From Butyricicoccus pullicaecorum (GTDB lineage Bacteria; Bacillota; Clostridia; Oscillospirales; Butyricicoccaceae), in the NCBI GenBank assembly GCA_018366195.1, contig JAGZIN010000008.1, positions 1-64,000 of the forward strand: 64,000 bases of DNA. Direction: 5' to 3'. The notes under the pieces are model-generated. The model saw nothing but the letters and a program-made list of their open reading frames with translations. It made no database searches and was not told where the DNA came from. This document shows, in pieces, positions 35,191 to 43,148 of the stretch; the first letter of the stretch is position 1; each line of letters opens with the position of its first letter. The position numbers were made by a program, and so were the translations under genes.

Positions 35191-35220
35191 CCCATCCATC
35201 AAAGAAAAATCTGTAAAGCG

Positions 35221-35248
35221 AAAAGGGGTCCGGTTTGGACCCCTTTTC
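35221..35248 (+). terminator. Terminator of the rnf operon
   Basis: AAAAGGGGTCC / GGACCCCTTTTC with a 5-nt loop. Confidence 0.88.
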
Positions 35249-35276
35249 TTTGAAATTTTGGTATGGAAAGGAGAGA

Positions 35277-35702
35277 ATGGATTTGCAGGATTATTTGCAT
35301 GTGCGCATGGAGCGCGCAGATATTGGACGGTTATCCAGTCTGGCGCTTGCTCACGTGGGTGACTGTGTGTATGAAATGCTGACCCGCGGACGGCTGGTCA
35401 GCAGCGGACTGACCACAGCACGCAATCTGCACAGCCATACTGTGGCATTGGTGCGTGCGTCTGCACAGTATGAAGCCGCACAGAGTATTCTGCCGCTTTT
35501 GACGGAGGAGGAACAGGATATTTTCCGCCGTGCACGCAATACCAAGGTGCATGGCGTACCCAAGGCGGCATCAAAGGCGGAATATGCCTATGCAACGGCG
35601 CTGGAAGCGCTGTTTGGCTGGCTGTATCTCAATGGACAATATGACCGCATCAATGCCCTCTATGATGTGATTGTGAAAGAACAGCCGCTTTCTCATAAGT
35701 AA
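35277..35702 (+). CDS. mrnC: Mini-ribonuclease III (MrnC)
   Basis: A 141-residue RNase III catalytic domain without a double-strand-RNA-binding domain, which matures 23S rRNA in Firmicutes. The RNase III signature region is AHVGDCVYEMLTRGR, and the second catalytic block is YATALEALFGWLYL. AAAGGAG lies 5 nt before the ATG at 35277. Confidence 0.92.
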   Translation: MDLQDYLHVRMERADIGRLSSLALAHVGDCVYEMLTRGRLVSSGLTTARNLHSHTVALVRASAQYEAAQSILPLLTEEEQDIFRRARNTKVHGVPKAASKAEYAYATALEALFGWLYLNGQYDRINALYDVIVKEQPLSHK

Positions 35703-35750
35703 GGAGGGGCAGAGCGGTCTGCATCGTTTTGCATACCGTTCGGTCCCTCC
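35703..35750. repeat. Imperfect inverted repeat at the end of mrnC
   Basis: GGAGGGGCAGAGCGGTCTGCA pairs with TGCATACCG..CCCTCC in the convergent region (given here in parts); T-runs are short on both sides, so it is a weak terminator or 3'-end stabiliser. Confidence 0.45.
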
Positions 35751-35756
35751 GGCGGG

Positions 35757-35867
35757 TTATCGGCAGTTCTGCATGGAATCGCTCTGGTTCTGGAAGGAGT
35801 CAGACTTCTTCTGCTCTGCCTGCTGACCCTGCTTCTTGTTTGCTGCCTTTGGATTATTCTTAGCCAT
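35757..35867 (-). CDS. 36-residue hydrophilic protein
   Basis: A small frame, ATG preceded by AGAGGTGA 7 nt upstream. The product is MAKNNPKAANKKQ followed by a Gln/Glu/Lys/Ser-rich stretch ending NCR. It has no hydrophobic core, no membrane helix and no Cys pair. Its composition recalls small spore or stress proteins, but I cannot place it in a family. Good ribosome site and clean codon use make it likely to be real. Confidence 0.65.
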   Translation of the reverse strand: MAKNNPKAANKKQGQQAEQKKSDSFQNQSDSMQNCR

Positions 35868-36023
35868 TTGTAATCACCTCTTTCTGATGTGTTGTTGCTA
35901 GTATGGACAGAAAATACATAGACTATGCAATAAATTTTTAGAGGCAGACCTTGAAACTCACGGGAATATTTGATAAAATCCTAAAGGATAACACGATTGA
36001 TATGGAAAAGGAGAATAGATATC

Positions 36024-36767
36024 ATGTCCGGACATTCCAAGTGGCATAATATTGCCAAGCGTAAGGGCGCAAATGACGCAAAAAAAGCGAAGATTTTCAC
36101 AAAAATTGGTCGTGAAATGGCAATCGCAATCAAAGAAGGCGGATCTCCGAATCCGGATATCAATGGACGTCTGCGCGATGTCATTGCAAAGGCAAAGGCA
36201 AACAATATGCCAAATGACAATATCAAGCGCATGCTGGACAAGTATTCGGGTGCAAACGGCAATGTAGAATATGAGGCAATCAATTATGAGGGCTACGGCG
36301 TTGGCGGTGTTGCAGTCATCGTCGAGACATTGACCGACAACCGCAACCGTACCGCTGCCGATGTACGCCATCTGCTCGACAAGTATGGCGCGGGTATGGG
36401 TGCAACCGGCTGTGTGGGCTGGCAGTTTGACCAGAAGGGCGTTATGATTATCGAGCGTGAGTCGCTTGACGAAGATGAAACCATGATGCTGGCACTGGAC
36501 GCAGGCGCAGAGGATTTTCAGGCAGATGAGGAAACCTTTACCATTTATACCGCTCCGGAGGACTTTGGTACGGTGCGCGAGGCGCTCGAAAGTCAAGGAA
36601 TGAGCTTTGCAGCGGCTGAGGTAGAAATGGTTCCGCAAAACTATATTCGTCTGGAGTCTGCTGAGGATATGGAGAAGATGCGCAAGCTGCTCGATAATCT
36701 GGAGGACAATGACGACGTACAGTCTGTCTGGCACAACTGGGAGAATGAGGACGAATTTGACGGCTGA
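36024..36767 (+). CDS. yebC: YebC/PmpR family protein
   Basis: A 247-residue protein beginning MSGHSKWHNIAKRKGAND, the invariant YebC start, and containing NIKRMLDKYSG and EGYGVGGVAVIVE. Family members act as DNA-binding regulators or as translation factors that relieve stalling at proline stretches. AAGGAG precedes the ATG at 36024. Monocistronic with a bidirectional terminator after it. Confidence 0.96.
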   Translation: MSGHSKWHNIAKRKGANDAKKAKIFTKIGREMAIAIKEGGSPNPDINGRLRDVIAKAKANNMPNDNIKRMLDKYSGANGNVEYEAINYEGYGVGGVAVIVETLTDNRNRTAADVRHLLDKYGAGMGATGCVGWQFDQKGVMIIERESLDEDETMMLALDAGAEDFQADEETFTIYTAPEDFGTVREALESQGMSFAAAEVEMVPQNYIRLESAEDMEKMRKLLDNLEDNDDVQSVWHNWENEDEFDG

Positions 36768-36774
36768 GGCATAT

Positions 36775-36805
36775 AAAAAACGAGGGAACTTTCCCTCGTT
36801 TTTTT
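36775..36805. terminator. Bidirectional terminator
   Basis: AAAAAACGAGGGAA / TTCCCTCGTTTTTTT with a CTT loop, between yebC and the MATE gene. Confidence 0.92.
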
Positions 36806-38102
36806 AATGCTCTGCGGCAGGTATTTTTTTGCGTGACAGATATCGGAAAACAAGCGCAATGCAAGCCATCAGAAGCTGTACCACAGGCGTTGCAATCCAG
36901 ACCCCTTCGAGCTGGAAAAAATGCGGCAGAATGAATAGGGTCACTGCCATAATAATTGGTTCTCCATAAACCATCACGTATGCGAAGCGGTCTAGGTTGA
37001 TGGAGTAAAAATAGGAGATGGTCACGCGCACAATGGCAATGGCAGGATATCCGATTGCAATGACACAGAGCACGTGCCCAACCATGGAAGCGGCATCGGG
37101 AGAAGAGCCGAAAATAGCAGGGAACCATGCCCGCCCGAATACAGTCAGCAGGGCGAAGGCAATCGAAAGCCCAAGACCAATTCCATAGGCGAGCTTGCGG
37201 ATAAAGTGCAAATCTTTGATGCGGGATTCTCCGAAATAAAGGCTCATCGTCGGCTGACTGCCGTCACCCACGCCCTGTAAAATCAACTGAATCACAACCG
37301 CGACATAGCTTGCAACCGCATAAGCGGCAACGGCAAGCTCTCCGCCATATCGAACTGCGCCCAGATTGACAAGCATAATCACAAGGTTGGGGGACATGGT
37401 CAGTCCAAAGGGCGAGATGCCGGTGGTCAAGATGCGTGAGACTGCCCAGCCTTGCGGAATGAGCAGCTTTCGCGGAATATCACGCTCGGTGATGACCAGC
37501 ATCACAAGACATAGGATTGCAGTCACTGCCTGTCCCAAAATGGTAGCCAGACCGGCACCAGTCATTCCCATGCCGCCGCTGATTAAAACAGCATCTAAAA
37601 TGATGTTGGTGATAAAGCCAGCCATCATGGCAAACATGGCGAACATGGAACGGTTGAGGTTGCGAAATACCGGAGCAAGTCCGGTTGAAAATACCTGAAA
37701 TGCAGTGCCCAGAATAATCATGCGAATATAGTCCAGTCCACAGTCATACACTGCACCGGTGGCACCGAACAGGCGCAATAGATGGGGGTGAAGCGGCCAT
37801 AAAATCAGCAGCAGCGCAATCGTCGCAAGCAGCAGCATGGAGATTGTCGTACCCAGAAACCGCTGGCGCTGGTCATCTTCCCCCCGCCCGAGGCTGATGG
37901 ACATATGAATGGAGCCTCCCATGCCGATGCCGGTTCCCACTGCCTGCAAAAGAGCCGTCATGGGGTAGGCAATATTGATTCCGGCAAGTCCGCTGTCTCC
38001 GATATATTGCCCGACAAAGAAACCGTCTACGATTGCATAAACGCCGGAAAAAGCGAATGCCAGTACCGCGGGCAGCATTGTGAACAGATAAGATCGAATC
38101 AA
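36804..38102 (-). CDS. MATE family efflux transporter
   Basis: A 432-residue membrane protein with 12 predicted helices in two related halves, typical of cation-coupled MATE drug exporters; motifs such as GDGSQPTMSLYFGE and GTGIGMGGSIHMSISLGRGE support this. The start is TTG at 38102, preceded by GGGAGG 7 nt away; no ATG fits. Substrate unknown. Confidence 0.92.
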   Translation of the reverse strand: MIRSYLFTMLPAVLAFAFSGVYAIVDGFFVGQYIGDSGLAGINIAYPMTALLQAVGTGIGMGGSIHMSISLGRGEDDQRQRFLGTTISMLLLATIALLLILWPLHPHLLRLFGATGAVYDCGLDYIRMIILGTAFQVFSTGLAPVFRNLNRSMFAMFAMMAGFITNIILDAVLISGGMGMTGAGLATILGQAVTAILCLVMLVITERDIPRKLLIPQGWAVSRILTTGISPFGLTMSPNLVIMLVNLGAVRYGGELAVAAYAVASYVAVVIQLILQGVGDGSQPTMSLYFGESRIKDLHFIRKLAYGIGLGLSIAFALLTVFGRAWFPAIFGSSPDAASMVGHVLCVIAIGYPAIAIVRVTISYFYSINLDRFAYVMVYGEPIIMAVTLFILPHFFQLEGVWIATPVVQLLMACIALVFRYLSRKKIPAAEH

Positions 38103-38230
38103 CGTAGTTCCTCCCTTTTCTATACTAGATATCTAACCGGAAAATTGTATCATGCGGAAAGATACTTGTCAAGCGGTCGGGATTTGGAACAAAAAACAGA
38201 GATTTTGAATGAGAAATGCTGGGAAAAGGA

Positions 38231-38258
38231 AAAAAGGGGGCGGCAATTGCCGTCCCCT
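38231..38258 (-). terminator. Terminator of the KamA-like gene
   Basis: GGGG.CGGCAA / TTGCCG.CCCC stem; the minus strand continues into a T-rich run. Confidence 0.7.
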
Positions 38259-38269
38259 GCTTGGGTGCG

Positions 38270-39391
38270 TTAGAGAAGCAGCGGCTCCTGTGGGATATCG
38301 TCCTCCAGCCATGTTTGATGTTCTGTCAGATGGACGGTAAACATGCGTCCGGCATCACGGTCATATTTCGCCTGATGATATTGGAACAGCATGCGGTTTT
38401 GTCCGACTGTGCCCAGAATTTCGATTTTGCCGGTAGGGTGGGAGAGTGCATAGCGCAAGGATTTTCCCTGTCCGTTCTGCATGTTCTTCGCCTGCTCTAC
38501 AATTTGTATGCCGCGCAGAAATGGCACAGAAAACTGGTTTTTGACACCGGTAACCGGACGGCACTGGAAAACATAGTAGGGAATGACACCCATACGAATC
38601 AGACCGCGCAGTAGCGTGCCCAATACAACACCATCATCGTTGACGCCCTTGAGCAATACAGTCTGATTGCGCACAGGAATCCCGCAGCCCTGCACAGCCT
38701 TGATTGCGGCGTTCGATTGCGGGGTCAGCTCATGCGGGTGATTGAAATGGGTGATGAGGAAGAGCTGCTTTTTCTGGTTGTATTTTTGGAACAGCGCAAT
38801 GAGGTCAGGGTCCTCTGTGATACGCTGGGGGAAGGTGACAGGGACACGGGTGCCAAAACGAATCATGTCCAGATGGTCGATTTGACACAGGCGGGATAAA
38901 TAGTCCTCCAAAATATCGTTGTCATTGAGCAGCGCATCACCGCCGGAGATGAGGACGTTGCTGATTTCCTTATGTGCTTCGATATAGGCAATCATCTCGT
39001 CCAAATGCGATGCAATTTCAGCATCAGACAGTCCGACGAGACGCTTGCGGAAGCAGTGACGGCAATACATGGCACAGCGATTGGTCGAGAGAATGAGCGC
39101 AGTCGCATGGTATTTGTGCTGCATACCTGTTACGACGGTATTCGATGCTTCGCCGCTGGTATCAAAGCTGCCGGATAAATCGGTTTCCCGCACAGAAGGG
39201 ATACACATTTTACGAATGGGGTCATCGGGATTGTTCAGGTCAATCAAAGAGAGATAATAGCGCGGAACAGACATGGGGAATTGCTCCAAAATCCGTGCCA
39301 TTTGTGCGCTGTCTGCTTGGTTCAGGTGCAGCAGGCTGCTGACCTCCTGCGCAGTATGCAGATTTTCCTGCAAATCACTTTTCCAACTCAT
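38270..39391 (-). CDS. KamA-family radical SAM aminomutase-like protein
   Basis: A 373-residue radical SAM/PLP enzyme related to lysine 2,3-aminomutase. The cluster motif CAMYCRHCFRKR (CxxxCxxC), the GGDALL motif and a lysine in SHPTGKIEILG at the place of the PLP lysine are visible. It is shorter than classic KAM (about 416) because the zinc-binding C-terminus is absent. GGAGGTGA lies 5 nt before the ATG at 39391. No lysine fermentation or elongation factor P genes are next to it, so the substrate is open. Confidence 0.85.
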   Translation of the reverse strand: MSWKSDLQENLHTAQEVSSLLHLNQADSAQMARILEQFPMSVPRYYLSLIDLNNPDDPIRKMCIPSVRETDLSGSFDTSGEASNTVVTGMQHKYHATALILSTNRCAMYCRHCFRKRLVGLSDAEIASHLDEMIAYIEAHKEISNVLISGGDALLNDNDILEDYLSRLCQIDHLDMIRFGTRVPVTFPQRITEDPDLIALFQKYNQKKQLFLITHFNHPHELTPQSNAAIKAVQGCGIPVRNQTVLLKGVNDDGVVLGTLLRGLIRMGVIPYYVFQCRPVTGVKNQFSVPFLRGIQIVEQAKNMQNGQGKSLRYALSHPTGKIEILGTVGQNRMLFQYHQAKYDRDAGRMFTVHLTEHQTWLEDDIPQEPLLL

Positions 39392-39575
39392 TACGCTCAC
39401 CTCCATGGAATTTTGCTTGCGGTTTTACATGCTCAGTATACCATTTTTGCACAAAAAAGGAAAGTAACAGCTTGGAAAAAGTGTGCAATCTGTATGGTAT
39501 GCTGTTCAAATCAAGTCGAATTTGATATACTGGAAGCAAATCCATATTTTATAGAAAGATGAGAGGCGAAGGACT

Positions 39576-40730
39576 TTGCAGGATACTTTATTTTATCGTG
39601 ATGCCTATGTGCGTGCTTTTGATGCGGTTGTAGCAGATTGTAAGCCGTGTGCGCAAGGATTTGCGGTTGTTTTATCAGAGACTGCCTTTTATCCGGAGGG
39701 CGGCGGACAGCCGGGAGATACCGGAGTTCTGGGTGGCGTGCGGGTATGGGATACCAAGGAAAAAGAGGGACATATCGTACATTTTTGTGATGCCCCGCTG
39801 CCGGTCGGAGAAACGGTTCACGGCGAGCTGGATTGGGAGCGCCGGTTTCGACACATGCAGTCACATACCGGAGAGCATATTTTTTCGGGCATTGCCCATG
39901 CGCTCTATGGCTGTGAGAACGTGGGGTTCCACATGAGTCAGGACTGTGTCACAATCGACCTCAATCGTGCGCTGACCGCCGAGCAGGTTGCCGAAATCGA
40001 GCGGCAGACAAACGAAGCAGTCTTTTCTGATGTGCCAACGATGGTGCAGTATCCGACTCCCGAGGTCTTGCAGACCTTAGACTATCGCAGCAAGAAAGAG
40101 CTGACGGGAACGGTACGATTGGTGGAAGCAGGCGGGCGGGATTTGTGCGCGTGTTGTGGATTGCATGTGGCGAGAAGCGGGGAAGTTGGGTGTGTCAAGG
40201 TTGGTATGCAGACCCCGCATCGCGGCGGAATCCGCATGACATTGCGCATCGGTTGGGACGCACTGCGCGATTATGACAAAAAGCAAAGGCAGACCGCTGA
40301 TATTTCCCACCTTTTATCTGCGAAGTCTGATGAAATCGTGGAAGCTGTACAGAGAATGACAGAACAGAATGATGCCTATCAGGCGCAGGTGATTGCACTG
40401 CATGATGAAATTTTTCGTTTGCGGGCACAGGCACTCCCCAAAGGAGCGCCTAAGCTGTGGCAGTTTGCCGAGGGGCTGACTCCTGTGGAAACCAGACGTT
40501 TTGCCGATGTTCTGGCAGGACAGGCAGAGTGGGCAGTCGTATTCACAGATGCTGGAGAAAATCACTGGCAATATGCAGTTTGCAGCCATACACAGGACGT
40601 GCGCGCCATCTGCCAAGCACTCAATACAACATTTCATGGACATGGCGGCGGGAAACCAGCGGTGGTGCAGGGGGCAATCCATGCGACACGTGCGCAAATC
40701 GAAGCATTTTGTGAGGAATATAGGTTGTAA
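39576..40730 (+). CDS. Alanyl-tRNA editing protein (AlaX-type with DHHA1 region)
   Basis: A 384-residue free-standing editing protein that likely deacylates Ser- or Gly-tRNA(Ala). Zinc-binding motifs HTGEH (residues about 95-99) and CACCGLHV (about 190-197) and the AFYPEGGGQPGD glycine motif match AlaRS editing domains; a coiled region and a C-terminal DHHA1-like part follow. The only start in reach is TTG at 39576, after GAGGCGAAGGA. Confidence 0.88.
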   Translation: MQDTLFYRDAYVRAFDAVVADCKPCAQGFAVVLSETAFYPEGGGQPGDTGVLGGVRVWDTKEKEGHIVHFCDAPLPVGETVHGELDWERRFRHMQSHTGEHIFSGIAHALYGCENVGFHMSQDCVTIDLNRALTAEQVAEIERQTNEAVFSDVPTMVQYPTPEVLQTLDYRSKKELTGTVRLVEAGGRDLCACCGLHVARSGEVGCVKVGMQTPHRGGIRMTLRIGWDALRDYDKKQRQTADISHLLSAKSDEIVEAVQRMTEQNDAYQAQVIALHDEIFRLRAQALPKGAPKLWQFAEGLTPVETRRFADVLAGQAEWAVVFTDAGENHWQYAVCSHTQDVRAICQALNTTFHGHGGGKPAVVQGAIHATRAQIEAFCEEYRL

Positions 40731-40745
40731 GGAGGAAACTGGAAG

Positions 40746-40976
40746 ATGCGTGAAATTTATCCGGGGCGGCGCTACCGTCATTTTAAGGGGAATTTATATC
40801 AGGTCATCTTGATTGCGCACCACTCGGAAACACAGGAGCCGATGGTCGTATATCAAGCGCTCTATGGAGATTATGGATTCTATGTCAGACCGTATGATAT
40901 GTTTGCGAGCCCTGTAAATCGAGAAAAATATCCGGAGGCAGAGCAGGAATACCGCTTTGCTCTTGTGGAGGACTAA
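40746..40976 (+). CDS. DUF1653 family protein
   Basis: A 76-residue protein with MREIYPGRRYRHFKGNLYQV, the family's opening block, and VVYQALYGDYGFYVRPYDMF. Function unknown. GGAGG upstream; 15 nt after the editing protein, so likely co-transcribed. Confidence 0.88.
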   Translation: MREIYPGRRYRHFKGNLYQVILIAHHSETQEPMVVYQALYGDYGFYVRPYDMFASPVNREKYPEAEQEYRFALVED

Positions 40977-40980
40977 AAAA

Positions 40981-41017
40981 ACCGCTGCAAAGAGCGTGTG
41001 CTGCTCTCTGCGGCGGT
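40981..41017. terminator. Terminator between convergent genes
   Basis: A hairpin of ACCGC..GAGC with GCTC..GCGGT, with A- and T-runs on the sides. Confidence 0.7.
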
Positions 41018-41022
41018 TTCTC

Positions 41023-41463
41023 TTATTTCATTTCGTCGAGCGGGAGTTCTTCCTTTTCTTCGGGAACGGTATCCGGTTCTTGCGGGGCTTTTTCAACGAT
41101 GGGGATTTCCTCTGCTTCGAAGGGAACCACGTCGGGCTGCGGCTGTTCCGCAGAGGTGGTTTTGGATTGATCAGCGCTGTCTGTTGAGGAATCCAGAATA
41201 TCCTCCTTCATTTGTGCCAAACGCAGATTATTTTCTGCAATCCGCAGTTGACAGGCATGGATACGGTCACATTCTGTGGCGAATGCCGCATCGGGCGCAT
41301 CGCCATGCAGTTCAAAGTACATTTTGCCGATTGCAAGATATGCACGGCGCATCGCATCTTCGTCTGCCATGTTGTCGGTTTTGAGCTTTGCGATTGCAAC
41401 ACCGCTTTGCATCATTTCGGTTGCTTTTCCACGCAAATCATCTAATTTATCGAGTAGAGCCAT
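41023..41463 (-). CDS. Hypothetical protein, helical with acidic tail
   Basis: A 146-residue cytoplasmic protein. Residues 1-95 are helical with coiled-coil-like spacing (MALLDKLDDLRGKATEMMQS..., AYLAIGKMYFELHG); the last 50 residues are rich in E, P, D and S and probably disordered. No known domain. GGAGG lies 9 nt before the ATG at 41463. Confidence 0.65.
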   Translation of the reverse strand: MALLDKLDDLRGKATEMMQSGVAIAKLKTDNMADEDAMRRAYLAIGKMYFELHGDAPDAAFATECDRIHACQLRIAENNLRLAQMKEDILDSSTDSADQSKTTSAEQPQPDVVPFEAEEIPIVEKAPQEPDTVPEEKEELPLDEMK

Positions 41464-41610
41464 AAAACCAGCCTCCAATCAAAGTTTCTTATAAGCTATT
41501 GTACATGGGTTTGTAGAAAACGTCAAACAAAAAGTGACAAGTACATAAAAAATTAACAAATTGCATAAAACAAAGGTCGAAAAATGGGAAATTGTCACGG
41601 ACTGTTGGTT

Positions 41611-41638
41611 GCAAAGGAGAACGGTGTATGGTATGCTA
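41611..41638 (+). promoter_or_regulatory. Promoter for the LacI-type regulator
   Basis: TTGCAA, a 17-nt spacer and TATGCT, followed 39 nt later by the operator at 41677-41690. Confidence 0.5.
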
Positions 41639-41676
41639 ACAAAAAGGTGTTTGGCAGTATTTTCACAAATTGAAAA

Positions 41677-41690
41677 TGTGCACGGGCACA
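41677..41690. promoter_or_regulatory. LacI-type operator, copy 1
   Basis: TGTGCACGGGCACA, an inverted repeat centred on CG. Two near-identical copies lie at 42810-42823 and 42908-42921. Confidence 0.7.
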
Positions 41691-41730
41691 CGAAAGAGAG
41701 AGCTGGAGAGAGGAAAAGGATAGAGAGTAT

Positions 41731-42750
41731 ATGGCAGTTACTTTACGGCAGATTGCAGAGCTTGCGGGAGTTTCTCGCGGAACCGTAGATCGCGTCATTA
41801 ACAATCGCGGGCATGTCAATGAGGAAGTGGAAGCACGTGTGCGGCAGATTGCGATGGAATTGGGATATGAGCCAAATCCGGTGGGTCAAGCGTTGGCGCG
41901 GGCGAAAACCAACCTGAAAATTGGTTTTTTGGTGCAGTCGGTAGAGACACCGACCATGCAGACCGTGGTAAAAGGGGCAGAGCAGGCGGCAGCCGGATTA
42001 AAGGCACAGGGGGTAGAGGTGCTGATTCGAAAGCTGGAGTCGCTTGGGGAACGGCGTGAGTTGGACGCCATCGAAGCACTGGTCAAGGAGGGAATCAAGG
42101 GGCTGGCGGTCACGCCCAGTGATTCGCAGGCGGTTTGTGAGGTGCTCGACCGCGTGATTGAAAAGGGGATTCCGGTTGTCACCGTCAATAGTGATGCGCC
42201 GCGCAGCAGACGCATGTGTTTTGTGGGGATAGACAACAGCCGCGGCGGACGGACTGCGGCGGGGCTTGCGCGTTCCATGCTGCCTGCCGGCGGCAAAGTG
42301 CTTGCGCTGTCTGCGCACCCGAATAATCATGGGCATCGTGCGAGATATGTGAGCTTTGCTGAGGAATTGTCAAGAATTGCACCAGATATTGAGCTGTTAC
42401 CCTTGCAGCATTGCTTTAATCGAGACGATTACGCCTATGAACTGACGCTCCGAGCACTGGAGGAGAATCCGGATCTCGATGTGATTTATGTCACAGCGCA
42501 TGGGCAGCATGGGGCATGCTGCGCGATTGAAAAGGCGGCACGGCATGTGCGCGTGATTGCCTATGATGTGACGCCTCAAAATTGTATGGATTTGGCGGAA
42601 GGGAAAATTGAGTTTGTCATTGACCAGAATGCATTTGTGCAGGGAACACAGCCGATTGAGCTGCTGTATCGCTGCCTGATTTATGGGGAACAGCCAGAAA
42701 CACCAGAAATGTACACAGATGTCCTCATAAAAACACGATATAATATCTAA
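41731..42750 (+). CDS. LacI family transcriptional regulator
   Basis: A 339-residue sugar-responsive repressor. The N-terminal helix-turn-helix is TLRQIAELAGVSRGTVDRVIN, with hinge helix VGQALARAK; residues about 65-339 form a periplasmic-binding-protein domain of type I. The repeated palindrome before this gene and before the symporter gene suggests that it controls both. The sugar ligand is not evident from the sequence. Confidence 0.93.
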   Translation: MAVTLRQIAELAGVSRGTVDRVINNRGHVNEEVEARVRQIAMELGYEPNPVGQALARAKTNLKIGFLVQSVETPTMQTVVKGAEQAAAGLKAQGVEVLIRKLESLGERRELDAIEALVKEGIKGLAVTPSDSQAVCEVLDRVIEKGIPVVTVNSDAPRSRRMCFVGIDNSRGGRTAAGLARSMLPAGGKVLALSAHPNNHGHRARYVSFAEELSRIAPDIELLPLQHCFNRDDYAYELTLRALEENPDLDVIYVTAHGQHGACCAIEKAARHVRVIAYDVTPQNCMDLAEGKIEFVIDQNAFVQGTQPIELLYRCLIYGEQPETPEMYTDVLIKTRYNI

Positions 42751-42770
42751 CATATTACAACAATATGCAC

Positions 42771-42800
42771 AGGACACCCAATAAAGGGGTGTCCTTCTTT
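42771..42800 (+). terminator. Terminator after the LacI-type gene
   Basis: AGGACACCC / GGGTGTCCT stem followed by TCTTTT. Confidence 0.85.
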
Positions 42801-42809
42801 TGTATAGAG

Positions 42810-42823
42810 TGTTCACGGGCACA
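42810..42823. promoter_or_regulatory. LacI-type operator, copy 2
   Basis: TGTTCACGGGCACA, 98 bp upstream of copy 3, which could allow looping. Confidence 0.65.
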
Positions 42824-42904
42824 TAAGTCAACGTCGAATCGCATAAAAATAACATCGAATATTTGTATATTTGCATGAAAATTGGTGGAGAATATCTATT
42901 TATG

Positions 42905-42933
42905 TTGCGTTCACGGGCACAAATCGCTATAAT
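42905..42933 (+). promoter_or_regulatory. Symporter promoter with operator copy 3 in its spacer
   Basis: TTGCGT, a 17-nt spacer and TATAAT. CGTTCACGGGCACA (42908-42921) lies inside the promoter, so bound repressor would block RNA polymerase. Confidence 0.75.
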
Positions 42934-42939
42934 GGATAT

Positions 42940-43148
42940 TGCTCACTCTTGTGAATGAAAGAACAATGGAAGCCTTCGGGCAAGCATTGGAACAGAAATT
43001 GGTTCACACAAGAGAAAACAGGAAAGAACCTGTTTTCATTGTGGTATCGGACGGCGGAATTCGATACCGCAGATTTGCGGCTGACGGGTCATGATGTCCG
43101 GCAGCAAGGGGATTTTAAGCAAAGTAAGCTAGAAAAGAGGATGAAAGT
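42940..43148 (+). promoter_or_regulatory. Long leader of the symporter gene
   Basis: About 210 nt between the start of transcription and the ATG. It contains a GAAAACAGG / CCTGTTTTC hairpin (43015-43037) and a GGTATCG / CGATACC pair (43052-43077). It may be an attenuator; no known riboswitch pattern is recognised. Confidence 0.4.

Noticed and set aside
41677..42921. CcpA cre sites at the TGTKCACGGGCACA positions
   Set aside because: The sequence departs from the cre consensus at several positions, and the local LacI-type regulator explains the sites better.
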